Shown: positions 6,427 through 6,991 of the stretch, piece by piece
Layout of the letters: each line of letters begins with the position of its first letter
Numbering within the stretch: the first letter of the stretch is position 1
Source: Actinomycetales bacterium
Lineage (GTDB): Bacteria > Actinomycetota > Actinomycetes > Actinomycetales > Beutenbergiaceae
DNA length: 6,991 nt
Assembly (NCBI GenBank): GCA_016649925.1
Contig: JAENWO010000126.1
Span: forward strand, 1-6,991
Direction of reading: 5' to 3'
The notes under the pieces: generated by a model
Database searches by the model: none
The model's input: only the letters and a program-made list of their open reading frames with translations
What the model was told of the DNA's origin: nothing
Position numbers and translations under genes: made by a program

Positions 6427-6991
6427 CTAGGCGTCCGTGCGAACCGACTCGCTGTGCGCATCCCCGGTGAGCCGAGTATCCGTGAGCGCGTCATCGAGCC
6501 GGGCCTTCCGAACCAGCTCGGAGTCGCCCGTGAACACCCAGGACCGGTAGGCCAGGTAGCGGAAGATCGTGCCGAGCACGAGCCCGACGCCGTTCGCGGA
6601 GATGTTGTCCGCCAGGGGCGAGGTGAGCCCGAGCAGGTAGTGCGAGACGGCGAGGCAGCCGACGCCGATCGCCATGCCGGCCACGTTGACGAGCCCGAAC
6701 ATGAACAGCTCGCGCCCGTGCGCACCAGCGGAACCGGTGCTGCGCACGGGCGCGAACGTCCAGTAGCGGTTGCCCAGCCACGCGACCAGTGTCGCGACGA
6801 CCACGGAGATGACCTTCGCCGTCAGCGGCTTATGCCCGAGGATCTCTCCGGGCCCGAACCGGAGCAGGTTCATCAGACCGACGTCGACGACGAATGCGAG
6901 CAGGCCGACGGCGCCGAAGCGGAGCAGCTCGGTGAACCGGGCCACCAGTCTCGCCCGGTCGCGCCACAGCCTCGCCCGGTCGCGCCACAGC
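6427..6991 (-). CDS. GtrA-family membrane protein, 5' end cut by window
   Basis: A small membrane protein of the GtrA family, related to proteins involved in flipping or modifying lipid-linked sugars; here the precise role is unknown. From GTG 6945 it is 172 residues with four hydrophobic segments: about 9-29, 43-62, 80-105 and 115-135. The motif GNRYWTFAP after helix 2 and YRSWVF after helix 4 are typical of the family. A hydrophilic tail of about 35 residues follows. The frame stays open upstream of GTG 6945 to the window edge and reads LWRDRAR twice before LVARFTELLRFG. Basic stretches of this kind precede helix 1 in many actinobacterial GtrA proteins, so I annotate it as partial. If GTG 6945 is the true start, the gene is complete. 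The TAG stop (6429-6427) is one base from the kinase stop. Confidence 0.88.
   Translation of the reverse strand, partial: LWRDRARLWRDRARLVARFTELLRFGAVGLLAFVVDVGLMNLLRFGPGEILGHKPLTAKVISVVVATLVAWLGNRYWTFAPVRSTGSAGAHGRELFMFGLVNVAGMAIGVGCLAVSHYLLGLTSPLADNISANGVGLVLGTIFRYLAYRSWVFTGDSELVRKARLDDALTDTRLTGDAHSESVRTDA
6950..6991 (-). repeat. Perfect 21-bp tandem duplication at the gtrA 5' end
   Basis: Bases 6950-6970 and 6971-6991 are identical. Read on the minus strand in the gtrA frame, each copy encodes LWRDRAR, so the duplication is exactly seven codons. The window ends at the last base of the second copy, so more copies may follow. Confidence 0.95.

Noticed and set aside
6402..6436. Hairpins around the convergent kinase/gtrA stops (CGGCG/CGCCG at 6405-6418; GGACG/CGTCC at the outer ends)
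   Set aside because: Stems of five pairs with no T-run, and the inner one is made of arginine codons. Too weak to call a terminator.
4896..6725. Minus-strand open frame of about 609 codons opposite the kinase
   Set aside because: It spans the regulator end, the whole kinase and part of the GtrA gene out of frame; composition is typical of an antisense GC shadow.

Overview
The window is very GC-rich DNA with strong G/C bias at third codon positions. Its gene families are typical of Actinomycetota: a biotin-dependent acyl-CoA carboxylase beta subunit followed by the small epsilon subunit, divergent from a biotin ligase, with a GtrA-like membrane protein nearby. From memory, mycobacteria have a similar neighbourhood (accE5-accD5, divergent birA, GtrA-like gene). 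I would guess a Micrococcales-type actinobacterium, but the genus cannot be read from this sequence.

Layout. Bases 1-52 probably hold the last codons of a rightward gene. Bases 53-156 are a tail-to-tail gap with a perfect DnaA-box sequence. The minus-strand pair accD (405-1991) and accE (157-408) overlaps by four bases and encodes the carboxyltransferase beta subunit and the epsilon subunit. A 306-bp divergent intergenic region (1992-2297) carries a palindromic operator candidate, a possible leader peptide and a strong GC hairpin. Rightward from 2298 lies the biotin ligase. Its frame runs without a stop into a class III adenylate cyclase with an Rv1264-like N-terminal regulatory domain, ending at 4349. 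An OmpR-family response regulator (4412-5095) and its histidine kinase (5097-6425) follow. A minus-strand GtrA-family membrane protein (6427 to the window edge) converges on the kinase gene with a one-base gap.

Functional picture. AccD and AccE belong to an acyl-CoA carboxylase whose biotinylated alpha subunit lies elsewhere. BirA would attach biotin to that alpha subunit, so ligase and carboxylase share a divergent control region. The adenylate cyclase and the two-component system are signalling genes co-directional with birA.

Most unusual observation. The biotin ligase and the adenylate cyclase form one uninterrupted 683-codon frame, joined across three perfect tandem copies of a 13-bp repeat. 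Because 13 is not a multiple of 3, copy number decides the outcome. Two copies would end BirA at a TGA overlapping the cyclase GTG. Three copies (as here) fuse the proteins. Four copies would end BirA at a TAA eleven bases before the cyclase GTG. This could be a contingency (phase-variable) junction, a fixed fusion or a sequencing artefact. Three other short direct duplications lie inside birA, at the cyclase stop codon and at the gtrA 5' end.
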